DNA of 64,000 nt from Pseudobacteroides cellulosolvens ATCC 35603 = DSM 2933 (GCF_001262605.1 NZ_LGTC01000001.1:248001-312000); one strand, 5' to 3'. Shown: positions 24,505-33,983, counted from the first letter of the stretch. Notes: generated by a model not told the origin, from the letters alone. Numbers and translations: made by a program.

Positions 24505-25965
24505 ATGGATGAACAAACAAATGCTGCACCACAGAAATCAATAATTGAAACTATATACATTGGTGTGTTATTTTTGCTCTCTTGCCTTATACTTTATGTA
24601 CCAGCTATGCAAAATGATACGTACTGGCTTATCAACATAGGTAAGTACATGATTGAAAAGGGTTTACCCCATACAGAGAGTTTTACAATTCATGAAGACC
24701 TTGTGTTTAATGCACAGCAGTGGGTGACTGAAATTGTTTTTTACAAGATATATAGCTTATATGGTGATATTGGTATTCATATATTAGGCATTTTAATATA
24801 CATCTTTATATCGATGTTAATATTTAAACTCGCAATGCTGCTAAGTGACAGTAATAAACTTGTCTCAATGGGGGTTTCTCTTTTCTCCTGTATATTTTTA
24901 AGCTTTTATATGGTTCCGAGACCGCAAATATTTTCTATACTGATTTTTATTCTAATTATATATGTACTTGAACTGCATATTAAAAGTAAAAAACAAATTT
25001 TTCTGTTTTTTATACCGATTCTTTCAGTATTACTGGTTAATATACATGCTGCAATGTGGATATTCCTATTTTTGATAATGGTTCCATATATAATTGACGG
25101 TATAGGTTTTAAGCTATTGATATTTAAAGGGCATGGCTATAGGATTATTCCTTTTATTGCAGTATTTCTGACTTCTTTTGCGGTGGGTTTTATTAACCCA
25201 TACGGCATCAGGAACATGATTTATGTATTATATTCATATGGAAATAAAATGGTAAGCGACAGTATAAGTGAAATGCAATCACCGGATTTTAAAGGTATCC
25301 TTGGTATTATAATATTTGTGGTTCTACTTGTATTTGTACTGCTTCATATAATAGTCAGAGGTAAAACCAGGCTTAGATATGTGCTTTTGACAATTGGAAC
25401 AATATATATGGGCCTATCGTCATTAAGAAGCTTTGCATTGTTTTTGGCATGCGGGCTTCCGTTTTTAGCCTATTATTTGAAGGATATCAGATTGTCTCCT
25501 GTAGAAGGTGTAAATAGCAGGCTAAAGCATATTATTTTAGCTGCAATTGTTGGGATACTCATAATTACAGTGGTCTTGAAAAAATATGATTATACCGACA
25601 GTATGAATGAATTCAGGCCTATTGGAGCTGTTGAATATATCAAGAAAAACGTCAGGACAAATGAAATGAGATTGTATAATGATTTTAATACAGGCGGGTA
25701 CATTGAATTTGCAGGACTTAGAGCTTTTATAGATTCAAGGGCTGAAATATTTCTCAAGTCCTTTAATAAGAAGGATGATATAATTATAGATTTTTTTAAC
25801 ATGAGGAAGGGCAGTATGCATTATAGGAAGTTTATAGAAAAGTATAAATTTACTCATTTTCTCATGTCGAAAAATGATCCGCTGTATGTTTTATTAAGCG
25901 AAGATATGAGCTATAAAAAGTCTTATGAAGATAAAAGGTTCGTTGTATATGAAAAAATTTATTAA
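24505..25965 (+). CDS. Multi-pass membrane protein, GT-C glycosyltransferase-like
   Basis: 486 aa from ATG 24505 behind AGAAGGTG. About ten to eleven membrane segments are visible between residues 15 and 370. The first extracellular loop has NDTYWLINIGKYMIEKGLP, then QQWVTEIVFYKIYSLYGDIG. This D-x-x-W...G-xx-I...G-xx-P and W-x-x-E pattern is that of GT-C type lipid-sugar glycosyltransferases. The C-terminal soluble part (about 385-486) includes MRLYNDFNTGGYIEFAG and AFIDSRAEIF, common in this family of uncharacterised proteins. Specific substrate unknown. Monocistronic; flanked on both sides by the P palindromes. Confidence 0.7.
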   Translation: MDEQTNAAPQKSIIETIYIGVLFLLSCLILYVPAMQNDTYWLINIGKYMIEKGLPHTESFTIHEDLVFNAQQWVTEIVFYKIYSLYGDIGIHILGILIYIFISMLIFKLAMLLSDSNKLVSMGVSLFSCIFLSFYMVPRPQIFSILIFILIIYVLELHIKSKKQIFLFFIPILSVLLVNIHAAMWIFLFLIMVPYIIDGIGFKLLIFKGHGYRIIPFIAVFLTSFAVGFINPYGIRNMIYVLYSYGNKMVSDSISEMQSPDFKGILGIIIFVVLLVFVLLHIIVRGKTRLRYVLLTIGTIYMGLSSLRSFALFLACGLPFLAYYLKDIRLSPVEGVNSRLKHIILAAIVGILIITVVLKKYDYTDSMNEFRPIGAVEYIKKNVRTNEMRLYNDFNTGGYIEFAGLRAFIDSRAEIFLKSFNKKDDIIIDFFNMRKGSMHYRKFIEKYKFTHFLMSKNDPLYVLLSEDMSYKKSYEDKRFVVYEKIY

Positions 25966-26111
25966 AGTAAATATTAATTCTCTAAAACTGGCTAGGTTTT
26001 AATATTTATTGTAAATTCTTAATTAATTGGTAACTATTTCTTAAAGATTCCATAAATTATACCAATATATATTATTATAAAATTGTAATATTAATATATA
26101 AACTAATGATA

Positions 26112-26152
26112 TAGATACCGAACTGATATATAACTTTACAGTTCGGTATCTA
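26112..26152 (-). repeat. Palindromic element P2
   Basis: A perfect 14-bp stem TAGATACCGAACTG/CAGTTCGGTATCTA (26112-26125 with 26139-26152) with a 13-nt loop. Its loop ATAACTTT is the reverse complement of AAAGTTAT in P1, so the two are inverted copies of one element. It ends 25 bases before the start of the next gene. Confidence 0.78.
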
Positions 26153-26177
26153 ACAATTAATAATGGGGAGAAAGATG

Positions 26178-26930
26178 ATGAAAAAAATATTGGGTAAAAC
26201 AAGGAAAATACTTTTAGGAATGGTGCTAGCAGTAAGTTTGGTAACAGGTACAGTATTTGCAAATACAATACAGAAGCAAATTACAGCCACTTCTGATCCT
26301 GACAAGAGCTATCAATTAGTAGAAGAAACTTACACAGATAAAAATGAGAAAATAAATGTGAAAATAAAATATCCACAAATTGTTAACCTAGGAGATGCTG
26401 TAAAACAAAAAAACATTAATCAAATAATAAAAGATGATGCTATAGCTCTGTATGAAGAAACACTCAACGAATTAGAGGATTCATCATCTTATGAAGCTGA
26501 TGTAAGCTATGAAATAAAGCTGAAAAATGATAATATACTCAGCATAGCATATTCAAGCTATAACAACATTGTACCATCAGCACATCCATACTTTTTATTC
26601 CACACAACAAACATTGATCTTACAAACGGGAAAAAAATGACTTTAGCCGATATTGTACCCAAAATGAATGAAGATTTTGTAAAGGCTTTAAGAAATGCAA
26701 AATATGTTGGAATGTTTTCTAGCGATCCTCAGGCAGTAAAATATGCTATATCATATTCATTTGGTGAAATAAGTGATAGTGAACTTTTGAAATTGCTTTC
26801 GAATAAAGCAGCTAATATGGAAATCTATGGCTACCTGACGAAAGATGGAGTAGGAATAAGCGTACCTGTAGGGCATCCATTAGGAGACCATGCGGAGTTT
26901 GAAATAAGTAATAGTGAACTTCCAAAATAA
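26178..26930 (+). CDS. Secreted DUF4163/DUF3298 protein
   Basis: 250 aa from ATG 26178, seven bases after GGGGAG; ATGs at 26163 and 26175 are less well placed. Residues 1-28 form a signal peptide (basic KKILGKTRK, hydrophobic core, cleavage near TVFA). The rest matches the DUF4163-DUF3298 pair seen in PdaC and RsiV: a beta region with VNVKIKYPQIV-like strands, then AHPYFLFHTTNIDLTNGKKMTL and KDGVGISVPVGHPLGD. In RsiV this domain senses lysozyme; here no sigma factor lies beside it, so the role is open. Confidence 0.75.
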   Translation: MKKILGKTRKILLGMVLAVSLVTGTVFANTIQKQITATSDPDKSYQLVEETYTDKNEKINVKIKYPQIVNLGDAVKQKNINQIIKDDAIALYEETLNELEDSSSYEADVSYEIKLKNDNILSIAYSSYNNIVPSAHPYFLFHTTNIDLTNGKKMTLADIVPKMNEDFVKALRNAKYVGMFSSDPQAVKYAISYSFGEISDSELLKLLSNKAANMEIYGYLTKDGVGISVPVGHPLGDHAEFEISNSELPK

Positions 26931-26973
26931 TAGCGTTATGATACCTGAATATTATCATTTTTACACATAAAAT

Positions 26974-27012
26974 GAGGGAGCGAGACTGTCTTATAGCCTT
27001 ACTCCCTCTAGT
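26974..27012. terminator. Bidirectional terminator between convergent genes
   Basis: GAGGGAG/CTCCCTC stem (26974-26980 with 27002-27008) with a large 21-nt loop lies between the DUF3298 gene and the convergent LtaS-type gene. Confidence 0.55.
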
Positions 27013-27031
27013 CTTTTAGTGGTTTAAAGTA

Positions 27032-28915
27032 TTACTTCTTTACCGCTTTAAAAGCATTCTTTCTTATCATTAAATCCGACAGTTTTCCAAGATGCATTAT
27101 TTTTTCAATCTCATTTTTATACTCATCTATGTTCAATGGGCTTCCGTCTTTTATATTGTATACTTTGCTTTCAGATGCATCATAGAGATATTTGTCTGTT
27201 ACAACTGAATAATCCCTAAGAAGAGCAAAACCATCCTTTTTGTTGAACATGTCCTGACCCATTGCATATGGAAAATCAATATCCATTAAGTTTGCTATTG
27301 TAGGCAGCAAATCAACCTGAGCAGATGCAGTACTTATGGTTTGGCCTCCTTCTACACCAGGGATGTGTATGATAAGAGGAACTTTTTGAAGCCTCAGCCA
27401 GTTGAAGTTATTTGGCTCAACATTTTCAAGCTTGTAAAGATCGCTTGCCTGAGTCTTTGGCAATGCATAATGGTCACCATAGATTACTACAACCGTATTG
27501 TCATATAAGTTGCGTTTTTTTAGGTCTTCAATAAGCTTTCCGATGCAACTGTCAACATAATTTATAGCACCTAAATAGTTACCAAGTACTGTTTTCTCAT
27601 ATGGTTTTACATCAAGGTTGGTCTTTTCACCAAAATAATCATATGGGTGATGGCTTGACAGCGTTATGAGCATGCTGCAAAAAGGTTTTGTTGTATCAAT
27701 TTTCTCCAGAGACTGTCTGAAAAAGGACTCATCGCTTAATGCATATCCGCCCCATCCTGCAAATTCATCCAGATTAAAGTCTTCATAGCTTATAAAATTC
27801 TGGATGCCAAGACTCTGGTACATGATAGACCTGTTCCAAAAGCTTGGATTGTAAGCATGGAAGGATGAGGTAGTGTAGCCTCTTTCTTTAAGTGCCTTCG
27901 GAAGTGTATTATATACGTTGGTTGGATACCTTAAAAATACTGCTCCCTCATTAATGGGGTACAGGGAAGTATTGGTAAGAAACTCAGCATCTGAGGTATT
28001 ACCACCCTTGACCTGATAAAAGTAATTGTCGAAATAGAAGTTTTCCTTTGCCAGCTTGTTTAAGTTTGGTGTTACTTCTTTTCCGTTTATAGTTTTATTC
28101 ATTGCAAAACCTTGAAGCGACTCTACCTGAACTATGAGTAGGTTCTTGCCCTTTGCAACTCCCTTGAATTTATCTCCTAATACCTGCTTGTTTTTGTAGA
28201 AGTCTTCCATTTGTTTCTTTTCTTCAGCAGTCATGGTTTTGCTTTGTAAAAGATCATCCTTCACAAAATGGAATATGTCATTGGCATGGAAATAGAGTAT
28301 TCCCATATTCTTAATGACTTGGTTGTTATCAAATACTCCATTTTTAAGGTCCGATTTATTAAAGGATATAAACATTGCAGGTACAGATAAGACAAGAACC
28401 ACTGCAAATATAATTAGTCTTTTTGCAAAGTTTGCTTTTAAATGAATTCTTTGTTTAAAAACAAACAGAAGGGCTATGAGGAATGGAAAATCAAGAAAGA
28501 GAAATATGTCTTTCTTGCTAAAAAGACTAACAACGCTTCCTTCAACGGAATCGAGAAATTTAAGTGCAAGAAGTACAGGAACTGTTATAGCAGTTGTATA
28601 GTATCGTATATATAATATATCAGCAACAAATAATATGGTAAGGACAACATCAACAATTATAAGTACACCGAAGGTTCTTTTGCCTGAAAGGAGAAAAACC
28701 AGGGAGAATATCAAAAAAATAGCGGCAATTGAAGATACCAGCATGGATAAATTGCTGGACCCTAAAACAGGCCTTCCATTAATATGTGTTATAAATTGAA
28801 AATAAATAAGTTTAAGAAAAATTCCGCCAAAAACTGCAAGCATTAGAATTACTTCCATAAAGGGTTTTTTAATTAAATTTTGTATTGTATTTGATTTAAC
28901 ACTGGGTACTTCCAT
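27032..28915 (-). CDS. LTA synthase-family phosphoglycerol transferase
   Basis: 627 aa, strong AGGAGG ribosome site. Five N-terminal membrane helices (residues about 17-190) are followed by an extracellular sulfatase-fold domain. The nucleophile Thr is in GGNTSDAEFLTNTSLYP and metal ligands include VQVESLQ and GDHYAL. LtaS enzymes polymerise glycerol phosphate from phosphatidylglycerol on the outer membrane face to make lipoteichoic acid. The length is typical of the family. It is followed downstream (to the left) by a shared terminator, and has its own start region 34 bases after gatD. Confidence 0.9.
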   Translation of the reverse strand: MEVPSVKSNTIQNLIKKPFMEVILMLAVFGGIFLKLIYFQFITHINGRPVLGSSNLSMLVSSIAAIFLIFSLVFLLSGKRTFGVLIIVDVVLTILFVADILYIRYYTTAITVPVLLALKFLDSVEGSVVSLFSKKDIFLFLDFPFLIALLFVFKQRIHLKANFAKRLIIFAVVLVLSVPAMFISFNKSDLKNGVFDNNQVIKNMGILYFHANDIFHFVKDDLLQSKTMTAEEKKQMEDFYKNKQVLGDKFKGVAKGKNLLIVQVESLQGFAMNKTINGKEVTPNLNKLAKENFYFDNYFYQVKGGNTSDAEFLTNTSLYPINEGAVFLRYPTNVYNTLPKALKERGYTTSSFHAYNPSFWNRSIMYQSLGIQNFISYEDFNLDEFAGWGGYALSDESFFRQSLEKIDTTKPFCSMLITLSSHHPYDYFGEKTNLDVKPYEKTVLGNYLGAINYVDSCIGKLIEDLKKRNLYDNTVVVIYGDHYALPKTQASDLYKLENVEPNNFNWLRLQKVPLIIHIPGVEGGQTISTASAQVDLLPTIANLMDIDFPYAMGQDMFNKKDGFALLRDYSVVTDKYLYDASESKVYNIKDGSPLNIDEYKNEIEKIMHLGKLSDLMIRKNAFKAVKK

Positions 28916-28949
28916 TTAATTACCTCCTAAAAAGTATTAAGTTTTAAAA

Positions 28950-29693
28950 TTATAGTATTCTTTTTATCATGGAATCATGGGCACGGGATTCAATGACATC
29001 GTCTAAAGGCTGCAGAGAAACAAAGTCCTTGTACTTTTGCTTTAGAGCAAGGGTCAGAAGGTGATCGGTAAATGCAGGGTTTTTAGGAAGTAAGCTTCCA
29101 TGAGAATATGAGCAGTGGACATTTTTATATAAGGCACCCTCACAATCGTCTTCTCCATTATTTCCGTTTCCTCTAAGTACCCTTCCTAATGGTTTTACAT
29201 CAACGCCAAGGTAGGTTCTGCCTGAGTGGTTTTCAAAGCCTATTACCTTTCCGTCACATGATTCGCTTTTTAAAAAATCGCATTCAAAGGCGATGTTGCC
29301 TATCATTCTCTTCTGACCTCCTATGGTCCATAGATCAAGAATTCCTAAAAATTCTATTTCCTTGCCGTCCCAGGTCTTGTAGTACTTGCCCAGAAGCTGG
29401 TATCCTCCGCAAATGCACAGAAATATCTTATCGTTCATGATGGCATTTTTAATCTCTCCGCCTTTTTTCTTTAAAAGATCATCTTGAATTATTGTTTGTT
29501 CGTAATCCTGGCCTCCTCCTAAAAAAATAATATCATAGTTTTCGGGAATAAAGTTGTCTCCGAGTGTTATGTTTGAAACGGTTATCTTTATTCCTCTCCA
29601 CTCGGAACGCCTTTTTAATGCAATAATATTTCCCCTGTCCCCATAAAGGTTTAAGAGATCGGGGTATAGATGGCATATATTTAATTCATACAT
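28950..29693 (-). CDS. gatD: Lipid II isoglutaminyl synthase, glutamine amidotransferase subunit GatD
   Basis: 247 aa, CobB/CobQ-like class I amidotransferase. It opens NICHLYPDLLNLYGDRGN, has the catalytic Cys in FLCICGGYQLLGKYY and the His in YSHGSLLPKNP. With MurT it amidates the D-Glu of lipid II to D-isoglutamine, using ammonia from glutamine. It follows murT by 41 bases on the minus strand, the usual order. Confidence 0.95.
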   Translation of the reverse strand: MYELNICHLYPDLLNLYGDRGNIIALKRRSEWRGIKITVSNITLGDNFIPENYDIIFLGGGQDYEQTIIQDDLLKKKGGEIKNAIMNDKIFLCICGGYQLLGKYYKTWDGKEIEFLGILDLWTIGGQKRMIGNIAFECDFLKSESCDGKVIGFENHSGRTYLGVDVKPLGRVLRGNGNNGEDDCEGALYKNVHCSYSHGSLLPKNPAFTDHLLTLALKQKYKDFVSLQPLDDVIESRAHDSMIKRIL

Positions 29694-29734
29694 AAAAAGA
29701 TGTTCCTTTCATTGGTTTTTATTATTTATTATAA

Positions 29735-31129
29735 TTATTTCCAGAATTCCTTTAGACCGAACTTTTTTCTCAAGAACTTTCTCAGTTCTGTCATAGCCGT
29801 ATAGGTTGGCAGAATATATAAGTTTTGGCCTTCAGGGGTATTCTGGAGAGCATTTTCTATGAGTTCTTTATAATCCTTGATTATACATATTTTATTTGTA
29901 TATATCCCGGCATATTTGAGTCTGAGGGCCATATCCTCGGCACGTATGCCTGAAGCATATACATTGCCGATATTATGTTGGATTTTTTCAAGCTTTTCAA
30001 AGTCAACATCCCAAACCCAGGATATATCAGTACCATCTGCCAGATTATCATTGAGGAGAAAAGCAAGCTGCATTTGCTTGTCCTCTGTAAGCAGATAATT
30101 AAGTACCTGGTTAAAACCGGTGGGGTTTTTAACAAGTATCAGCCTTATCTTTTTACTTCCAACCTTGATGGTTTCCATTCTTCCAAATCCGCATTCAAAC
30201 TTGCCCATAGCTTTTATTGTATTTTCAACAGGCAGGTTTAAAAGGCTTCCGCAGGCAGCTGCAGCAAGTGCATTGTATACATTATAAAGGCCTGGAAGAT
30301 TTATACGGGCATCCAATATTTTGTTTTTATCATCGCTGTTTATGGAAAAATGCATATTGGAGTACTCTGCATTAAGCTCCAACACTTTAACACAATTTAC
30401 AGATGAAGGAGGCCTTCTATATCCGCACTTGGGACATGAAAAGTCACCTAAATGACCATATATATGACTTTGGTATTCATATCTTGTCTGGCAGTATAAA
30501 CAGAATGAAGCATCATTATTTATGTTTTCTTCTATACTGTCGCAGGCATTGTTGTTTACACCATAATAAACAACCTCTTTATTGGTTTCTTTACCTATGG
30601 ATGCACAAAGAGAGTCGTCTGCATTTAAAACAAGTTTAGTTTTCTTATGCTTTGCAATACCGGCTTTAACTCCATTTAATGTGGTATAGAGCTCACCGTA
30701 TCTATCCAGCTGATCTCTGAAAAAATTTGTAACGACCAGAATATCGGGCTCTACAAAATTACTTAATGACTTAAAAGCTGCCTCATCAATTTCCAGCAAT
30801 GCATGAGAGCAAGGGAAGTTACCCTTTATATCGATAGCATCAAGAAAAGTAGTTGCAATTCCGCTGACAAGGTTTGCACCGGATTTGTTTGAAATAAACT
30901 CTATTTTGTTTTCATTAAGTATCTGGCTGATAATTCTTGATGTTGTGGTTTTACCATTTGTTCCGGTCACCATAATGATCTTAAAATTCTGGGTTATTTT
31001 TTTTATAAAATCCGGGTACAACTTTAGGGCGATTTTTCCGGGAAGAGTTGTCCCGCCACGCCTTAGAAGCCGTAACCCCTTTATTGTAACCTTTGATACA
31101 GCAATTGTTATAGAAAGTCTTAGATCCAT
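29735..31129 (-). CDS. murT: Lipid II isoglutaminyl synthase, MurT subunit
   Basis: 464 aa from the ATG at 31129, behind AAAGGGAT; an upstream TTG at 31165 would add 12 residues without a ribosome site. Mur ligase centre with P-loop VTGTNGKTTTSRI near residue 56, and the MurT-specific four-Cys zinc ribbon CLYCQTRYEY...FSCPKCGYRRP near 212-240. The C-terminal DUF1727 domain binds GatD. It activates the D-Glu carboxylate with ATP. Partner of the adjacent gatD. Confidence 0.95.
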   Translation of the reverse strand: MDLRLSITIAVSKVTIKGLRLLRRGGTTLPGKIALKLYPDFIKKITQNFKIIMVTGTNGKTTTSRIISQILNENKIEFISNKSGANLVSGIATTFLDAIDIKGNFPCSHALLEIDEAAFKSLSNFVEPDILVVTNFFRDQLDRYGELYTTLNGVKAGIAKHKKTKLVLNADDSLCASIGKETNKEVVYYGVNNNACDSIEENINNDASFCLYCQTRYEYQSHIYGHLGDFSCPKCGYRRPPSSVNCVKVLELNAEYSNMHFSINSDDKNKILDARINLPGLYNVYNALAAAACGSLLNLPVENTIKAMGKFECGFGRMETIKVGSKKIRLILVKNPTGFNQVLNYLLTEDKQMQLAFLLNDNLADGTDISWVWDVDFEKLEKIQHNIGNVYASGIRAEDMALRLKYAGIYTNKICIIKDYKELIENALQNTPEGQNLYILPTYTAMTELRKFLRKKFGLKEFWK

Positions 31130-31148
31130 GTCACTATCCCTTTTTATA

Positions 31149-31185
31149 GTATAGTAAGGTTGCAAAATCGCAAGTGATTTTGTTC
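31149..31185. repeat. Partial family B repeat
   Basis: GGTTGCAAAATCGCAAGTGATTTTG-like sequence near the murT start resembles the end of the family B copy at 50968-51035 (read on its minus strand). It is a fragment only. Confidence 0.4.
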
Positions 31186-31376
31186 ATTAAATTATAACAC
31201 AATAGTTTGATTATAACACAAAAAAATTATTGGTATTTATTACCTGATATTGAGAGGAAATAATTGAGTAATAAAAATATTGCAAATGGTTACTAATTAA
31301 GGAATGATGTTTTAAGTTGATTGATGACTAACTCAGTGATAAAATAGATGGTGTTATTGAAAAAAGGCATGCATAG

Positions 31377-32330
31377 AAAATTACCCATGAAATAACACAA
31401 CCAGGTGGTTGTGAAATAGGCCCCAGACCTATAGACCTTCACCTCAAGGCAATAAAAAAGATGGGTGCAAAGGTACATTTTATGCAAAAGGGCTTTGTTT
31501 ATTGCGAAGCAGAAAGACTTAAGGGATGCGACATTCACCTTGATTATCCAAGTGTGGGAGCCACAGAAAACATAATGCTTGCAGCGGTATTTGCCGAGGG
31601 GGAAACCTGTATAAGAAATGCAGCCAAAGAGCCGGAAATAATTGATTTGCAAAATTTCCTCATAGGCTTGGGTGTTAATATATGGGGAGCGGGCACCAGC
31701 ATAATACGCATTTCGGGTAATAATACCAAGCTAAGGAGTATAGTACATAATGTAATTCCTGACAGGATTGTGGCAGGTACATATATGGTGGCTTCAGCAA
31801 TAACAGGTGGAGATATACTTTTAAAAAATGTGGTTCCAGAGCATATAAGTTCAATGATATCAAATCTGAGAGATTGCGGATGCAGTGTAAATGTAAAAAG
31901 AAATCTCATCAGAGTCAGTGGACCTGCAAGACCAAGGTCCATAGATATTATAAGAACATTGCCTTACCCTGGGTTCCCTACAGATATGCAGGCACAAATG
32001 GTTTCTCTTCTTTCTATAGCCAGAGGAGAAAGCATAATAGTAGAAACGGTTTTCGAAAACAGGTATAAACATGTTGAAGAGCTTATCAGGATGGGAGCTA
32101 ACATAAAGATTGAAGGTAGAATTGCCGTTATTAAGGGAGTGAAAAGACTTGTAGGAGCCAATATAACTTCCAAGGACTTAAGAGGCGGTGCTGCACTTGT
32201 TCTGGCAGGCCTTATTGCAGAGGGAGAAACAAGGATAGATGGACTTAAACATATTGACAGGGGATATGAAGATATAGAAGGAAAGCTCAGAGGCGTTGGA
32301 GCTTCCATTGTTAGAATTGATGATGAATAA
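31377..32330 (+). pseudogene. murA: 5'-truncated murA (UDP-GlcNAc enolpyruvyl transferase)
   Basis: The frame begins after an in-frame TAG at 31374 and encodes MurA from just before the catalytic Cys loop (QPGGCEIGPRPIDLHLK) to the normal C-terminus (DRGYEDIEGKLRGVGASIVRIDDE, given here as two motifs of the end). Roughly the first 105 of about 420 residues, half of one of the two EPSP-synthase-like domains, are missing and no sequence resembling them is found between 31130 and 31377. No ribosome site precedes the first internal ATG (31461). The rest is well conserved, including TDMQAQMVSLL and ENRYKHVEEL. An intact murA must exist elsewhere. Confidence 0.85.
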
Positions 32331-32397
32331 TATTTTTTATACCAATATTATTTCAATCAGGCTTTAGAATACAATTATGCAGTAAGGGGTATGAGCC

Positions 32398-33240
32398 TTG
32401 AAACTACGAAGGATTAAGAGAGACAATGAGATTACCAATAAGAAACAAAAGAAACTTAAAAAGAGTAATAAGAAAAGGATCAAGACTATTAGAAGGATTA
32501 TTCTTTTTATTCTCTTTATAGTATCATTGGTAATACTTGCCTTATCTCCCTTGTTTAATATAATTACTATTGAGGTTTATGGAAACAATAAAATTGATTC
32601 AGATGCATTGATTTCAGTTACCAAAATTCAAATAGGGAGCAATGGGTTTAAAAAGGTTGGAAAAAGTTTTAAAAATTATTTTTTCTTTAGATATGGAAAT
32701 GAAGAAAACAGTATTTTAAATAGCTTCTCGTATGCTAAGAAGGCAAAGGTAATGTTTTGCCTTCCTAATACTGTTAGGATAAATGTTCAAGAAAGAAGCC
32801 CCATGTTTTACATATATCATAAAGGGCTATATATTCTTCTTGACGAGGGTGGCTATGTTCTTGAAGAGTCGGACAAGCCATACAAGGATGCTATTTTAGT
32901 GGAAGGTGTAACATTTAAGAATTATAAAAAAGGACAGGCTTTAATAGCAGGGGATCCGGATTATATTAAATATATAAAGAAGCTTAAGACTGAAATTCCA
33001 AAGTATGATGAAAATAATCATGTCAAAATTAATCCCCTTGTGACAAAAATAGATGTGGGTGATCCGTTCAGAATTAAAGTAGAACTTGATGGGAGGATCA
33101 TGGCTGACCTTGGGGACCTTAGTGAAATTGGTTACAGATTGGATTTTATTAGGGATATTTATTTTAATAAACTTAAGAAAACAGATAAAGGTTATCTGGA
33201 ATATAATGAAGACCGTAAGTATAATTTTAAGATGAAGTAA
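32398..33240 (+). CDS. divIB: Cell division protein FtsQ/DivIB
   Basis: 280 aa from TTG 32398, about ten bases after AAGGGG; the nearby ATG is out of frame. A very basic cytoplasmic N-terminus (residues 1-32), one membrane helix (about 33-53), then a POTRA domain starting FNIITIEVYGNNKIDSDALI, and a beta domain (VRINVQERSPMFYI...LLDEGGYVLE). It bridges early and late divisome proteins. It stands between murA and sbp as in other clostridial dcw clusters. Confidence 0.9.
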   Translation: MKLRRIKRDNEITNKKQKKLKKSNKKRIKTIRRIILFILFIVSLVILALSPLFNIITIEVYGNNKIDSDALISVTKIQIGSNGFKKVGKSFKNYFFFRYGNEENSILNSFSYAKKAKVMFCLPNTVRINVQERSPMFYIYHKGLYILLDEGGYVLEESDKPYKDAILVEGVTFKNYKKGQALIAGDPDYIKYIKKLKTEIPKYDENNHVKINPLVTKIDVGDPFRIKVELDGRIMADLGDLSEIGYRLDFIRDIYFNKLKKTDKGYLEYNEDRKYNFKMK

Positions 33241-33248
33241 TGCATTAC

Positions 33249-33300
33249 TGAGCGAAATTTATAACTAAAGTTATTTTATCATCATGACTAAGAAATGATT
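33249..33300 (+). repeat. Family A dispersed repeat, partial
   Basis: TGAGCGAAATTTATA followed by GTTATTTT and CATGACTAAG matches the right half of the complete copy at 48833-48957. Confidence 0.6.
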
Positions 33301-33329
33301 AAGGAACAACTAAAACAAGGAGGAGAAAT

Positions 33330-33677
33330 ATGCTGCCACTTATTGGTATATTAGTAGGAATAATTATAGGAGTAATTTTGCCATTTCAAATTCCATATCA
33401 GTATTCGACTTATGTTGCTGTGGCAATATTAGCAGCACTTGATTCTGTTTTTGGAGGAATAGCAGCTTCAATGCAAGGCAGGTTTGATATGAAGGTTTTC
33501 CTTTCAGGCTTCTTCATGAATGCGCTGTTGGCAGCTGCATTGGCGTACATTGGTGATCAACTTGGAATACAACTTTATCTGGCGGCATTATTTGCTTTTG
33601 GTAACAGGCTGTTTTTAAATTTTGCAATTATTCGTAGAATTCTATTGAATAAATATTCAAAAAAAGATAATATATAA
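33330..33677 (+). CDS. sbp: Small basic protein Sbp (DUF1290)
   Basis: 115 aa behind AAGGAGGAG. Three membrane helices with the conserved VAILAALDSVFGGIAASMQG (residues 31-50) and FAFGNRLFLNFAIIRRILL near the end. This is the small basic family protein encoded between divIB and ftsA in many Firmicutes. Its exact role is unknown; its place implies a link to division. Confidence 0.92.
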   Translation: MLPLIGILVGIIIGVILPFQIPYQYSTYVAVAILAALDSVFGGIAASMQGRFDMKVFLSGFFMNALLAAALAYIGDQLGIQLYLAALFAFGNRLFLNFAIIRRILLNKYSKKDNI

Positions 33678-33722
33678 AATGAATTAAAATTGTATTCTTC
33701 GACATTTCCATATAAGTTATAA

Positions 33723-33820
33723 GATGAAAAGAGTAATAATCTTATATTTGGCAGAGCAAATAACGAACGGTTTAACGGGATTTGCGATAGACAAATATAA
33801 AAGATTATTAACTTTTCATC
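33723..33820 (+). repeat. Family C hairpin element, copy 1
   Basis: 98-bp imperfect palindrome: GATGAAAAG/CTTTTCATC at the ends, then AATCTTATATTTG pairing with CAAATATAAAAGATT, with an apical region around AATAACGAACGGTTTAACGG. It abuts copy 2 in direct tandem. Confidence 0.8.
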
Positions 33821-33822
33821 AA

Positions 33823-33922
33823 GATGAAAAGTGCAACTGATCTTATATTTGGCAGAGCAGATAACGAACCGTTTTAACGGGATTTGCGATGGACAAATAT
33901 AAAAGATTATTCACTTTTCATC
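33823..33922 (+). repeat. Family C hairpin element, copy 2
   Basis: Nearly the same sequence as copy 1, starting two bases after it, and followed by GATGAAAAGTG (33925-33935), the start of a third, truncated unit. The array fills the gap between sbp and ftsA, ending about 50 bases before the ftsA start. Confidence 0.8.
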
Positions 33923-33983
33923 AAGATGAAAAGTGTTATATAAATAAAACTGTTCTTTTTATTATAATAGGAGGTTTTCATTA

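Noticed and set aside
29189..30639. Several plus-strand frames over gatD and murT
   Set aside because: Shadows of the minus-strand genes, with low-complexity translations.
31293..31652. 119-codon minus-strand frame over the murA region
   Set aside because: It is antisense to the conserved murA remnant and has unusual composition with many Cys/Tyr/His; a shadow.
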